Of a stretch of DNA of 16,866 nt, positions 6,064 to 13,674 are shown in pieces (position 1 is the stretch's first letter; each line of letters begins with the position of its first letter). The notes under the pieces are model-generated. The model was given only the letters and a program-made list of their open reading frames with translations. It searched no databases and had not been told where the DNA came from. Both the position numbers and the translations under genes were made by a program. This DNA is from an uncultured Enterorhabdus sp. (GTDB taxonomy: Bacteria > Actinomycetota > Coriobacteriia > Coriobacteriales > Eggerthellaceae), in NCBI GenBank assembly GCA_947645965.1, contig CANSES010000025.1, positions 1-16,866 of the forward strand, in the 5' to 3' direction.

Positions 6064-8094
6064 ATGCCAGAGAACCTCATTAACTTCCTCACCGGTCTGC
6101 CCTGCCAGCTGGTGCTGATCTATGCCGCCACGCGCCTGCTGGATATCCCGCGCAAGGGCTGGTACTGGCTGGTAAGCCTGCTTGTCGTGCTGCCGTTCCT
6201 CGTGGCCCAGGATGTTCTGAGGCAGCCGGCGCGGATGCTGTTGGGTACGGCGGGGATGATGGTTCCCTGGCTCGTGTTCGCCCGCGATCCGCTGCCGCGT
6301 CGCCTGTTCGTCTCCGTGCTCATCATGCTGGTCGTCGTCATCGCCGAGATACCGCCCACGTTCCTGTGGAGCCACGTCATCGGGCCCGACCTGGCCGTGA
6401 AGCCCGCAGCAGGCGTGAACCTCGACTTCTTCATCGCCTCGCACCTGCTGCACCTGGTGGTGCTCATGGGGCTGCTCGTGGTCTTGGAGGCCGTGGAGCG
6501 CTGGCTGCGATCCACCAGCACGCGCAACGGCATCGCGCAGTTCATCGGGTTCATCGTGGTGCAGTACCTGCTCATCGCGTTCAGCGTGGGCATCATGGAG
6601 GTCACCGGCGACGTGAGCCGTCCCATCGTGCTGGGCAACCTGATCGTGGCGGCGGCGTGCGTGGTGGCCGACGCGTTCTTCTTCCCGCTCATGGAGCGCT
6701 ACAACCTGAAGGTGCGTGAGGACGAGCGCGCCCAGGTGCTCGCCCTTGAGCTGTCGCACTACCTGGCGCGCTATCGTGAGGTCGAGCGCGAGGTAAGCGC
6801 CGTCGCTCGCGTGCGGCATGATCTGAGGAACCAGGCGAACGTGGCGCTCATGCTCATCGCGCAGGGTGCCGTGGACAAGGCGCATGCCTTCGTGTGCGAG
6901 CTGCTGGGGCGCGTGGTGGAGATCGTTGGGCTGGAGGGAGAGGCGGCTGCCGACGCGGAGGGTGTGCTGGCCGTGGAGGCGCGGGGCGCCGAGGATGCGG
7001 GCGCCGGCACGGCGGCGCGGCGTGCCGATGGGGATGCGGACGATGGCCCGGCAGCCTCTGCCTTGGACGACGTGTCGTGGCGCCGCAAGCCGGCCCGCCC
7101 GACGGCGGCCGTGCTGCGCACGCCGCGGCGGCGCGCGCTCATCTCGCTTGTGTTCCCGCTCAGCCAGCTGGTCGTGCTCTCGTTCCTCGTGTGGTACGCG
7201 GTGGCCTATCAGCCGCCGCTGTGGGTGCTTGTGGCCGTAGGGGTGGTCGCGGCGCTGTGCATCGTCGCCGACGTCATGCTGTTCCGGGCCCTGTCCGCCA
7301 TCGACGAGTCCGAGCTGGCAGCCGAGCGCGTGCGTCTGCTGGAGGAGCAGCGCGAGCTGCAGCGCGTGTACTACGAACGCCTGCGCAGCGGCCTGGAGGA
7401 GGCGCGCGGCATGCGCGAGGACATCGTGGCCGTGCTGTGCGACCTGGAGCGGCTGCTTGCGGAGGGCCGGGCGGACGAGGCGGCTGAGCGGATCCGGCGC
7501 GCTGCGGACAACATGGACTCCGCCGACGAGTACTGCTGCGAGAACCGCGCGGTGGGCGCGCTCATGGCCATGAAGCTGCGCGCCTGCGCGGACGCGGACA
7601 TCCCCGTGGACTGCCAGATCGTCGTCCCCGAGGATCTGGCCATCTTGGACGTGGACCTGTGCGCCGTGTTCTCCAACCTCATGGACAACGCCATCCGCAG
7701 CTGCCGCGCCGTGGAGGGGCCGTGCCGGCGCATCACCATCAAGGCGTGCCTGGTGTCGGGCGTTCTCATGGTCGACCTGCTGAACGGCCGGGTCGCGGAG
7801 GGGGAGGGCGACGCCTCCGCCGAGGAGCTCCGCCCCCGCGTGGCCTTCGCCGACCGCGAGCTGCCCGTGGCGTCCCACGGCTGGGGCCTCCAGATCCTGC
7901 GAAGCCTGGCCTGCCGCTACGGCGGATCGCTCAAGGCTGAGGCGGAGGACGACTGCTGGTTCCGCACCACCGTCATGCTCATCAACGAGCGACCCGCGAA
8001 AAACCCGCCTGGGGGGGGGCGCTCAGCGAAGGTTCCGCTGGCGAGGGCCTCGGCGCCTCGTAGGCGCGCCGAGGACGCTGCCGGCCGAGGCTAG
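6064..8094 (+). CDS. Large GHKL-type sensor histidine kinase with internal duplication
   Basis: The 676-residue product is long for an AgrC-like kinase. The N-terminus has six or seven membrane helices (about 5-25, 31-49, 57-73, 80-101, 121-142, 157-179, 187-209). A coiled coil and an intact H-box follow: RHDLRNQ with His252. Instead of an ATPase domain there is an Ala/Asp/Glu/Arg-rich linker (about 283-350), then two more membrane helices (about 358-382 and 384-407), a second coiled coil and a second helix pair. In that second copy the His position is Glu452 (REDIVAV). The GHKL ATPase domain comes last: N-box NLMDN at 538-542 and G-box GWGL at 606-609. The tail after about residue 640 is Arg/Ala/Pro-rich and contains a G9 tract. 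The start lacks a strong ribosome site. It is the cognate sensor of the upstream LytTR regulator; the signal is unknown. Confidence 0.88.
   Translation: MPENLINFLTGLPCQLVLIYAATRLLDIPRKGWYWLVSLLVVLPFLVAQDVLRQPARMLLGTAGMMVPWLVFARDPLPRRLFVSVLIMLVVVIAEIPPTFLWSHVIGPDLAVKPAAGVNLDFFIASHLLHLVVLMGLLVVLEAVERWLRSTSTRNGIAQFIGFIVVQYLLIAFSVGIMEVTGDVSRPIVLGNLIVAAACVVADAFFFPLMERYNLKVREDERAQVLALELSHYLARYREVEREVSAVARVRHDLRNQANVALMLIAQGAVDKAHAFVCELLGRVVEIVGLEGEAAADAEGVLAVEARGAEDAGAGTAARRADGDADDGPAASALDDVSWRRKPARPTAAVLRTPRRRALISLVFPLSQLVVLSFLVWYAVAYQPPLWVLVAVGVVAALCIVADVMLFRALSAIDESELAAERVRLLEEQRELQRVYYERLRSGLEEARGMREDIVAVLCDLERLLAEGRADEAAERIRRAADNMDSADEYCCENRAVGALMAMKLRACADADIPVDCQIVVPEDLAILDVDLCAVFSNLMDNAIRSCRAVEGPCRRITIKACLVSGVLMVDLLNGRVAEGEGDASAEELRPRVAFADRELPVASHGWGLQILRSLACRYGGSLKAEAEDDCWFRTTVMLINERPAKNPPGGGRSAKVPLARASAPRRRAEDAAGRG
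8011..8019 (+). repeat. G9 homopolymer inside the kinase 3' end
   Basis: Nine consecutive G encode Gly-Gly-Gly after the ATPase domain. Gain of one G would bring a stop at 8061-8063. Loss of one G would run the frame past the present stop at 8092. The tract is therefore a possible slip site that changes only the tail. Confidence 0.6.
8048..8074 (+). other. Hairpin overlapping the kinase 3' end
   Basis: A perfect 9-bp stem (CCTCGGCGC at 8048-8056 with GCGCCGAGG at 8066-8074) with a 9-nt loop ends 18 bp before the kinase stop. There is no T tract. Its place inside the predicted coding tail suggests that the functional gene may end earlier, or that the hairpin only stabilises the 3' end. Confidence 0.35.
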
Positions 8095-8243
8095 CATCGG
8101 GTCTGATGATTGGGCCGAACCGGCGGCATGGGGGTTCTGCGAGTCGCGCCGCCCGGCGTCGGCGGGCTTGCGTCCGGCGTCTGGCGGTGCCCGGGCGCCC
8201 CGTTCCTTCCCCGCCTCATCTCCCCAGCGCCGCGCGATAGCCC

Positions 8244-8249
8244 TATAAT
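8244..8249 (+). promoter_or_regulatory. Consensus -10 element (TATAAT) for leuS
   Basis: A perfect TATAAT lies 68 bp before the leuS start in a 223-bp spacer. The -35 position is poor. The predicted leader would be about 60 nt. Confidence 0.5.
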
Positions 8250-8266
8250 GGGAAGCTGCTGAAAAA

Positions 8267-8294
8267 CGGGCGTCCGCGTCGGCGCGGGTGCCCG
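8267..8294 (+). promoter_or_regulatory. Stable hairpin in the leuS leader
   Basis: Left arm CGGGCGTCCGCG (8267-8278) pairs with CGCGGGTGCCCG (8283-8294) in a 12-bp stem with two G-U pairs and a TCGG tetraloop. It lies between the predicted start of transcription and the ribosome site (GCGAGGAG). It has no T tract, and no T-box consensus is visible nearby. Confidence 0.45.
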
Positions 8295-8317
8295 CATCCG
8301 TGATCGCGAGGAGCCCC

Positions 8318-10894
8318 ATGAAGCCTTATAACCCCCACGAGATAGAGCCGCGCCTCCAAGCCCAATGGGAGGCCGATGACGCCTACGCCGTCGTCGAGGA
8401 CTCGCCCCGTCCGAAGAAGTACGTGCTCGAGATGTTTCCGTACCCCTCGGGCGACATCCACATGGGCCACGTGAGCAACTACACCTACGGTGATGTGGTG
8501 GCGCGCTACTCCACGATGCGCGGCTTCGACGTGCTGCATCCCATGGGCTGGGATGCCTTCGGCCTGCCGGCTGAGAACGCGGCCATCAAGCACCACAGCC
8601 ATCCGGCCACGTGGACGTATCAGAACATCGACACCCAGCGCGCCAGCTTCAAGCGCATGGGCTTCTCCTACGACTGGGACCGCACTGTGGTGGCGTGCGA
8701 CCCCGAGTACTACCGCTGGGGCCAGTGGATCTTCCTGAAGTTCTGGGAGCGCGGCCTGGTGGAGCGTCGCAACAGCCCGGTCAACTGGTGTCCTGATTGT
8801 GGGACAGTCCTTGCCAACGAGCAGGTCATCGAGGGCCGTTGCTGGAGATGCGACTCCGAGGTGGAGAAGCGCGACCTCACCCAGTGGTACTACAAGATCA
8901 CCGACTACGCCCAGGAGCTGCTGGACGACCTCGATCAGCTGGAGGGCTGGCCGGAGCGCGTGAAGCAGCAGCAGGCCAACTGGATCGGCCGTTCCGAGGG
9001 CGCCAACGTCGACTTCATCCTGTGCGACGCCGAGGGCAACGCGCCGGCCGAGCCGGGCGCCGACGACATCATCACCGTGTTCACCACGCGTGCCGACACG
9101 CTGTTCGGCTGCAGCTTCTTCGTGCTGGCTCCGGAATACGCCGGGCTGGACGCGCTCGTGGCCGGCACCGACTACGAGGCGCCCGTGCGCGAGCTGGTGG
9201 AGGCGTCGAAGAAGGTGAGCGCCGTGGAGCGCGCCATGGGCGATCGCGAGAAGCACGGCGTGTTCACCGGCCGCTACGTGGTGAATCCCATCAACGACGA
9301 GTTGGTGCCCGTCTGGGTGGCCGATTACGTGGTGGCCGACTACGGCACCGGCGCCGTCATGGCCGTGCCCTGCGGCGATCAGCGTGACTTCGAGTTTGCC
9401 CGCAAGTACGACCTGCCCATCATCCCCATCATCCTGGGGGAGGACGACCCGCTGTTCCCGCAGCTCAAGGACGAGCAGGGGCGTGTGGTGACCGAGGTGG
9501 ACTGGCCCGAGGCCTACGCCGCCGAGGGCATCCTCGTGCAGTCGGGCCCCTACACCGGCCTGGTGGGCGGCAAGCACTCCCCGGGCGAGGAGGCCGTGGT
9601 GGCCGCCCTTGAGGAGATGGGCCGCGGCAGGCGCACCGTGGAGTTTCGCCTGCGCGACTGGCTCATCTCGCGCCAGCGCTACTGGGGCAACCCCATTCCT
9701 GCCGTGCACTGCCCGACCTGCGGCGTGGTGCCCGTGCCTGTCGATCAGCTGCCCGTGCGCCTGCCCGAGGACATCGACCTGGCCGCCGGCGAGACGCTCG
9801 CCACGCACGAGGGCTTCGTGAACACCACCTGCCCCGTCTGCGGCGCGCCGGCCAAGCGCGAGACCGATACCATGGACACGTTCACGTGCTCGAGCTGGTA
9901 CTACATGCGCTACACCGACCCGCACAACGACCAGGCCCCCTTCGATCCGGCCAAGGCCAACAGCTGGATGCCCGTCGACCAGTACATCGGCGGCATCGAG
10001 CACGCCATCCTGCACCTGCTTTACAGCCGCTTCTTCACCAAGGTGCTGCGCGACTGCGGGCTGCTCGACTTCGACGAGCCGTTCACCAACCTGCTGTGCC
10101 AGGGCATGGTGCTCGACGCCAACGGCGAGGTCATGAGCAAGTCCAAGGGCAACGTGGTGTCGCCCGAGGAGATGATCCGCGACTACGGCGCCGACTCCGT
10201 GCGCGCGGCCATGCTGTTCATGGGCCCGCCGGACAAGGAGAAGCTGTGGAACGAAGACGGCCTGGCCGGCATGGCGAAGTTCCTCAACCGCCTGTGGCGC
10301 CAGGTGAACGACCTGGCGGGCGCCGCGGGGGAGGACACGCTGTTCGAGGCTGCCCCCGACCCTGAGGCCGCCGTCAAGGTGGCGCAGAAGCTCATGCGCG
10401 AGCGCCATCGCGTGGTGGGGAAGGTGAGCGACGACTTCGACCGCAACAACTTCAACACCGCCATCGCCGCCATCATGGAGCTGTCGAACGTGACGGGCGA
10501 GTATCTGCGCGCGTTCTCGCCCGAGGCGCGCGGCGCCTGCCCCGACCACCAGGCGCTCGACGCCGAGGTGGCCGCGACGCTCGTGAAGCTCATGGCGCCC
10601 ATCGCCCCGCACTGGGCCGAAGAGCTGTGGCAGACCGTGCTCGGACACCCCGACTCATCGGTGCACGCCCAGCCCTGGCCGGAGTACGACCCGGAGGCTG
10701 CCAAGGCCGACGAGGTGGAGCTGGCCGTGCAGGTGAACGGCAAGGTGAAGGCCAAGATCACCGTGGCCGCCGACGCGTCCGAGGAGGCCATCCGCGAGGA
10801 GGCCCTGGCCGCCGTGGCCCGCGCCCTGGAGGGCAAGGACGTGAAGAAGGTGGTCGTCGTGGCCGGCCGCCTGGTGAACGTGGTGGCTAAGTAG
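8318..10894 (+). CDS. leuS: Leucyl-tRNA synthetase
   Basis: The 858-residue length is typical for a bacterial class I LeuRS, which charges tRNA-Leu and edits mischarged products. The HIGH motif appears as HMGH (48-51) after FPYPSGDI. The first zinc-like module CPDC...CWRC follows NSPVNW. The CP1 editing domain contains [10 protein letters not shown] second Cys pair set (CPTC...CPVC) precedes [15 protein letters not shown]. The KMSKS loop is VMSKSKGN with M606-K610. The anticodon-binding domain and the C-terminal domain ending [12 protein letters not shown] complete it. ATG 8318 follows GCGAGGAG and gives [18 protein letters not shown], the usual family start. It is a single-gene unit with its own promoter, and a hairpin closes it. 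Confidence 0.98.
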   Translation: MKPYNPHEIEPRLQAQWEADDAYAVVEDSPRPKKYVLEMFPYPSGDIHMGHVSNYTYGDVVARYSTMRGFDVLHPMGWDAFGLPAENAAIKHHSHPATWTYQNIDTQRASFKRMGFSYDWDRTVVACDPEYYRWGQWIFLKFWERGLVERRNSPVNWCPDCGTVLANEQVIEGRCWRCDSEVEKRDLTQWYYKITDYAQELLDDLDQLEGWPERVKQQQANWIGRSEGANVDFILCDAEGNAPAEPGADDIITVFTTRADTLFGCSFFVLAPEYAGLDALVAGTDYEAPVRELVEASKKVSAVERAMGDREKHGVFTGRYVVNPINDELVPVWVADYVVADYGTGAVMAVPCGDQRDFEFARKYDLPIIPIILGEDDPLFPQLKDEQGRVVTEVDWPEAYAAEGILVQSGPYTGLVGGKHSPGEEAVVAALEEMGRGRRTVEFRLRDWLISRQRYWGNPIPAVHCPTCGVVPVPVDQLPVRLPEDIDLAAGETLATHEGFVNTTCPVCGAPAKRETDTMDTFTCSSWYYMRYTDPHNDQAPFDPAKANSWMPVDQYIGGIEHAILHLLYSRFFTKVLRDCGLLDFDEPFTNLLCQGMVLDANGEVMSKSKGNVVSPEEMIRDYGADSVRAAMLFMGPPDKEKLWNEDGLAGMAKFLNRLWRQVNDLAGAAGEDTLFEAAPDPEAAVKVAQKLMRERHRVVGKVSDDFDRNNFNTAIAAIMELSNVTGEYLRAFSPEARGACPDHQALDAEVAATLVKLMAPIAPHWAEELWQTVLGHPDSSVHAQPWPEYDPEAAKADEVELAVQVNGKVKAKITVAADASEEAIREEALAAVARALEGKDVKKVVVVAGRLVNVVAK

Positions 10895-10919
10895 GGCGGC
10901 GCGAAGGGTCTTCGCTTGC

Positions 10920-10947
10920 GTGGGCGTCCGCTTTTGCGGGCGCCCAC
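10920..10947 (+). terminator. Hairpin after leuS, probable terminator
   Basis: Arms GTGGGCGTCCGC (10920-10931) and GCGGGCGCCCAC (10936-10947) form a 12-bp stem with one G-U pair and a TTTT loop, 25 bp after the leuS stop. The T tract that normally follows is missing, so termination may be partial. A smaller hairpin GCGAA/TTCGC precedes it at 10901-10915. Confidence 0.5.
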
Positions 10948-11152
10948 TGCTATTGGGGGCCCTGTGCGCGTTTGCCGCTGGCGTCCCTGTCGACGGCGCC
11001 GGCGTCCCGCCCCCACCCTGGCCCCGGCGCTCCTCACTTGTCGTCGGCGTCTCCCGTTTGTTGGCGCTCCCGTCGTCCCGCCCCGGTCCCGCCCCTCGAC
11101 TCCCGGCCCCCGGCGTTCCGACCCCCCCGCTTGCCGGCGCCTCCCCATGCCC

Positions 11153-11175
11153 GGCAGAGAATCCTGCCTTTTTTT
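11153..11175 (+). terminator. Short hairpin followed by seven T
   Basis: GGCAG (11153-11157) pairs with CTGCC (11164-11168) across a 6-nt loop and runs straight into TTTTTTT (11169-11175). The stem is short, but the T run is the best in the window. It could end leuS read-through or an independent small RNA. Confidence 0.5.
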
Positions 11176-11336
11176 GGCAAGCGATGACGGGTCTGCAACA
11201 TTTTTTCGGCCCTTTTCGCCGACTGCGGGAAAACCCAGCGGATTCAACAGAGTCTGACCAGGGCAAACGCCTACGCCTGCTCAGGCAGCCCGCCGTTTAA
11301 CCCCAGGAAAAGTTGCAGACCCGTCATCGCTTGCCA
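11175..11336. repeat. 162-bp element bounded by 25-bp perfect inverted repeats
   Basis: The arm at 11175-11199 (core GCGATGACGGGTCTGC) is the exact reverse complement of 11312-11336. Pairing continues imperfectly inwards (a T-rich run beside the left arm, GGAAAAG beside the right) and outwards (GCCTT / AAGGC). The 112-bp interior has no open frame of note. The shape suggests a miniature inverted-repeat element, a paired intergenic repeat or a long RNA stem. No transposase or clear target duplication is visible. Confidence 0.7.
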
Positions 11337-11415
11337 CGCAGAAGGCGTTTTCGCGCCCGGCTCTATGTCCATCGTCTGAAACCCCTCGGAGGCCCCTGCG
11401 TGCCGCGAGGGCCTC

Positions 11416-11424
11416 TGCTATGAT
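11416..11424 (+). promoter_or_regulatory. Extended -10 promoter for the DUF218 gene
   Basis: TGC-TATGAT is a good extended -10, 48 bp before the gene start. Alternative stems GAGGCCC/GGGCCTC (11389-11395 with 11409-11415) and CCCTCG/CGAGGG (11383-11388 with 11406-11411) cover the region just upstream. Confidence 0.45.
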
Positions 11425-11471
11425 CGATCGCACCTTACCCGCACCCGAATCTCAAGGAAGTGCTGCCGCCC

Positions 11472-12164
11472 ATGTCCCGCCGTTCCAAAGGCCCCGTGCG
11501 CCGCCTCCTGGGCATTGCCCTGAGGGTGGTCGTGGGCTGCCTGCTGGCGGCGCTCCTTATCGTCGGTGGGGCCAACCTCATCACGGTGATGTCTACGCGC
11601 GACAACGTGCACACCGTCTCCGATCTGGCTGACTTTGACGCCGATGCCGTGGTGGTTCTGGGTGCGTCGGTGAAGCCCGACGGGACGCCATCCGACATCC
11701 TGCAGGATCGCCTGGAGACGGCCGTCTCCCTCTATCGCTCGGGGGCGACTGGCGCCATCATCGTGAGTGGCGACAACCGCACGTCCCACTACAACGAGTC
11801 GGCGGCCATGAAGGCCTACTGCGTGGCGCTTGGCGTGCCGAGCGAGGACGTCTACGAGGATCACGCGGGCTATTCCACCTACGAGTCGATGTACCGTGCG
11901 CGCCATGTGTTCGGCGCCGAGCGCATCATCGTGACCACCCAGGCGTACCACCTGTACCGTGCCATGTTCGCCGCCCAGGGCCTGGGCATGGAGACGCGCG
12001 GCGTGGCCAGCGATCACGGCGCCTACGACAATCAGCGCATGTACAGCTTGCGTGAGGCCGTCGCTCGCACCAAGGACTTCTTCAACACCCTTCTTCAGGT
12101 TCCCGTGGAGTCCGCTCATGACGCTGCGCCCGTCAACCTTGCCGATTCCGGCGACTTGACCTGA
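11472..12164 (+). CDS. SanA/YdcF-like DUF218 membrane-anchored protein
   Basis: The 230-residue product has a basic start (MSRRSKGPVRR), one membrane helix at about 14-40 and a DUF218 domain outside. Domain landmarks are VVVLGASV at 60-67, the DRLETAVSLY helix (79-88), IIVSGDN at 96-102, ESAAMKAY at 109-116 and TTQAYHLYRAMFAAQ at 155-169. Family members such as E. coli SanA and YdcF are linked to envelope integrity and vancomycin exclusion, but their chemistry is not settled. ATG 11472 has AAGGA about 13 nt upstream. GTG 11460 in the same frame touches that site and is less likely. The next gene is a Wzz-type polysaccharide protein, which supports an envelope role. Confidence 0.88.
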   Translation: MSRRSKGPVRRLLGIALRVVVGCLLAALLIVGGANLITVMSTRDNVHTVSDLADFDADAVVVLGASVKPDGTPSDILQDRLETAVSLYRSGATGAIIVSGDNRTSHYNESAAMKAYCVALGVPSEDVYEDHAGYSTYESMYRARHVFGAERIIVTTQAYHLYRAMFAAQGLGMETRGVASDHGAYDNQRMYSLREAVARTKDFFNTLLQVPVESAHDAAPVNLADSGDLT

Positions 12165-12235
12165 CGCTGTTCCGATCCGATCTAATCGCCCATGTGGACG
12201 CCATGAATAACGGCGGCTACGCGGGGGCTTTGCTT

Positions 12236-12241
12236 TATACT
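12236..12241 (+). promoter_or_regulatory. Candidate -10 element (TATACT) for the Wzz-like gene
   Basis: TATACT lies 81 bp before the chosen start in a 157-bp spacer that has no other feature I can support. No good -35 is seen. Confidence 0.3.
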
Positions 12242-12321
12242 GAAAGGCTGTACGCCGTCCAATGCGGCGTGTGTCGTTGACAGAACCTCCGCCCGTCGGA
12301 GCCGAAGGCAAGGCTGGACTC

Positions 12322-13578
12322 ATGACCCTGATGGATCTGCTGAAACTGCTGAAGCGCAACTGGAAGATGGTCGTGGCGCTGCCCGTCGCGTGCATGCTCG
12401 TGTGCGCCGTGGTGCTGGTCGTCATGCCCAAGACGTATTCCGCGACGGCGAACGTGTCGGTGTCGGGGGAGCCGGGCGGCATCGGCGGCGTGGCCGAGGG
12501 CCTGGCCAAGGAGAAGAGCTCCGGCAAGCTCGAGGTCACGGCCAAGGCCAACACCACCAACAAGACCGTCGCCATCACGGCTGAGGATGTGAACGGCCAG
12601 AGCTGCGTCAACACGGTCAACGAGGTGGCCGGCAACCTCAAGACGCAGGCCGCTACGCTCTATCCTAACGTGCAGGTGCAGGTGGCCAACGCCAGCGCGG
12701 CGGTTGACGTGTCGCCAAGCCTGGTGAAGTACTCGGCCGTGGCCTTCTTGGCCGGCTTGTTCGTGGCGGTGTGCATCGTCGTGCTGATGGATATGCGCCG
12801 TGCTCCCGTGCACAGCGCCGCGGAGGTGGAGGAGGGGCTCAAGATTCGCCAGCTGGGCGACCTGCCGTTCCCCACGCCGGAACACGCGCGCGAGGCGTTC
12901 CTGGCCAACATCCGCTTTGCTGGCGAGGGCGAGCGCGCGCTGTGCGTGGTGCCAGTGGGCGGTACGCGCAATTCGGTGCTCGCGTGCTTGGAGCTGGCCC
13001 AGGCGGCCAGCCAGGCGAAGGTGAAGACGCTGCTCATCGAGGGCGACCTGGCCGAGGGCGCGCTTGACGCCATGCGTGGCGACCAGGGCGGACGCCGTGC
13101 TGTGGGTCTGGCGGACGTCGTGTCGAAGCGAGCCAAGCTGGACGCGTGCGTTATCCCCTTCGCGCCGTCGGTGGACTACCTGCCCGCCGGCAGCCCGCTC
13201 GTGAACCCGGTGACCATGCTGGGCTCCTCGGCCTTCGAGAAGTTCGTCGCCGAGGCGAAGGAGCATTACAGCCTGGTGGTGGTGAACACGTCCGATCCGG
13301 CTAACCATGCGGACTTCGCCTACATCGCGCATGCAGTGGGCAACACGGTACTGGCCCTGGCTGAGTTCGAGACGCCTACGGCCGAGTTGGCCGAGGTGGC
13401 CAATCAGCTGGACATCGCGTCCGCCAAGGTGCTGGGCTTCGTGATGGTGCAGCCCCCAGCCCCGGCTGGCGGCCGTGGCGGCCGTGGCGCGCGTACGAGC
13501 CGCTCCCACAGGGCGAGCGAGTCCAAGACGTCCATGGAGCGCCTCAAGGCCGCTACGCCCAAACGCTCTCGACGGTAG
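12322..13578 (+). CDS. Wzz-type chain-length/export protein fused to a degenerate BY-kinase domain
   Basis: The 418-residue product begins MTLMDLLKLLKRNWKMV, with a membrane helix at about 16-35, a short Wzz extracytoplasmic region, a second helix at about 138-158, and a cytoplasmic domain from about 165. That domain aligns by eye with bacterial tyrosine autokinases: LLIEGDLAEG matches the usual LLIDADLRRP strand, YLPAGSPLVNP matches the LPAG...PNP segment, and the final strand reads VLGFVMVQ. The ATP site looks dead. The P-loop is PVGGTRNSV (211-219) with no GK(S/T), and the Walker B-like strand is LVVVNTSDP with Asn322 in place of Asp. The tail is Gly/Arg/Ser-rich and lacks a Tyr cluster. 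Such proteins control polysaccharide polymerisation and export. ATG 12322 fits the family; ATG 12262 is possible. A palindromic hairpin follows. Confidence 0.85.
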   Translation: MTLMDLLKLLKRNWKMVVALPVACMLVCAVVLVVMPKTYSATANVSVSGEPGGIGGVAEGLAKEKSSGKLEVTAKANTTNKTVAITAEDVNGQSCVNTVNEVAGNLKTQAATLYPNVQVQVANASAAVDVSPSLVKYSAVAFLAGLFVAVCIVVLMDMRRAPVHSAAEVEEGLKIRQLGDLPFPTPEHAREAFLANIRFAGEGERALCVVPVGGTRNSVLACLELAQAASQAKVKTLLIEGDLAEGALDAMRGDQGGRRAVGLADVVSKRAKLDACVIPFAPSVDYLPAGSPLVNPVTMLGSSAFEKFVAEAKEHYSLVVVNTSDPANHADFAYIAHAVGNTVLALAEFETPTAELAEVANQLDIASAKVLGFVMVQPPAPAGGRGGRGARTSRSHRASESKTSMERLKAATPKRSRR

Positions 13579-13605
13579 GGGAGCGCGAGAAACAGTAGCT
13601 TTCTG

Positions 13606-13655
13606 ATAGCTGCGTTTGTATACGGATGCGTATACAAACGCAGCTATTTTGTTTT
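13606..13655 (+). terminator. Perfect 19-bp hairpin with T-rich tail; also the distal abiE operator copy
   Basis: The arm at 13606-13624 pairs perfectly with 13629-13647 around a GATG loop and is followed by TTTGTTTTA, a strong terminator for the Wzz-like gene. Its central TTGTATAC-N6-GTATACAA (13616-13637) recurs at the abiEi start, so it probably doubles as an operator site. Confidence 0.7.
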
Positions 13656-13674
13656 AGTCAGTAGTTCTCATTTT

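Larger units (their letters stand above)
10895..11471. other. Long non-coding stretch between leuS and the DUF218 gene
   Basis: Nothing in these 577 bp reads as a credible protein. In order it holds two hairpins after leuS (10901-10915 and 10920-10947), a C-rich segment with recurring GGCG and TCCC words (about 10975-11150), a hairpin with seven T (11153-11175), a long inverted-repeat element (11175-11336), and a hairpin plus extended -10 in front of the next gene (11383-11424). Open frames exist in several phases only because stop codons are rare in C-rich DNA. Confidence 0.6.

Noticed and set aside
5320..7878. A very long open frame on the minus strand (852 codons) opposite the two-component genes
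   Set aside because: Its translation is His/Gln/Arg/Asp-rich with no domain. It is the mirror of GC-biased codons on the plus strand, where both genes have clear motifs.
8095..8317. T-box riboswitch before leuS
   Set aside because: No T-box consensus or tRNA-pairing antiterminator bulge could be found; only a single hairpin is present.
8243..10648. An 801-codon open frame on the minus strand opposite leuS
   Set aside because: It has low-complexity Val/His/Gly/Leu composition and no motif, while leuS on the plus strand is certain.
10183..11247. A 354-codon minus-strand frame spanning the leuS 3' end and the spacer
   Set aside because: It is Ser/Ala/Arg-rich without a domain, and it crosses the leuS gene, its hairpin and the inverted-repeat element.
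10920..11300. A 126-codon plus-strand frame with a signal-peptide-like start after leuS
   Set aside because: It starts inside the terminator stem with a GTG lacking a ribosome site and runs through a terminator and one arm of the inverted repeat. The Pro-rich composition follows from C-rich DNA.
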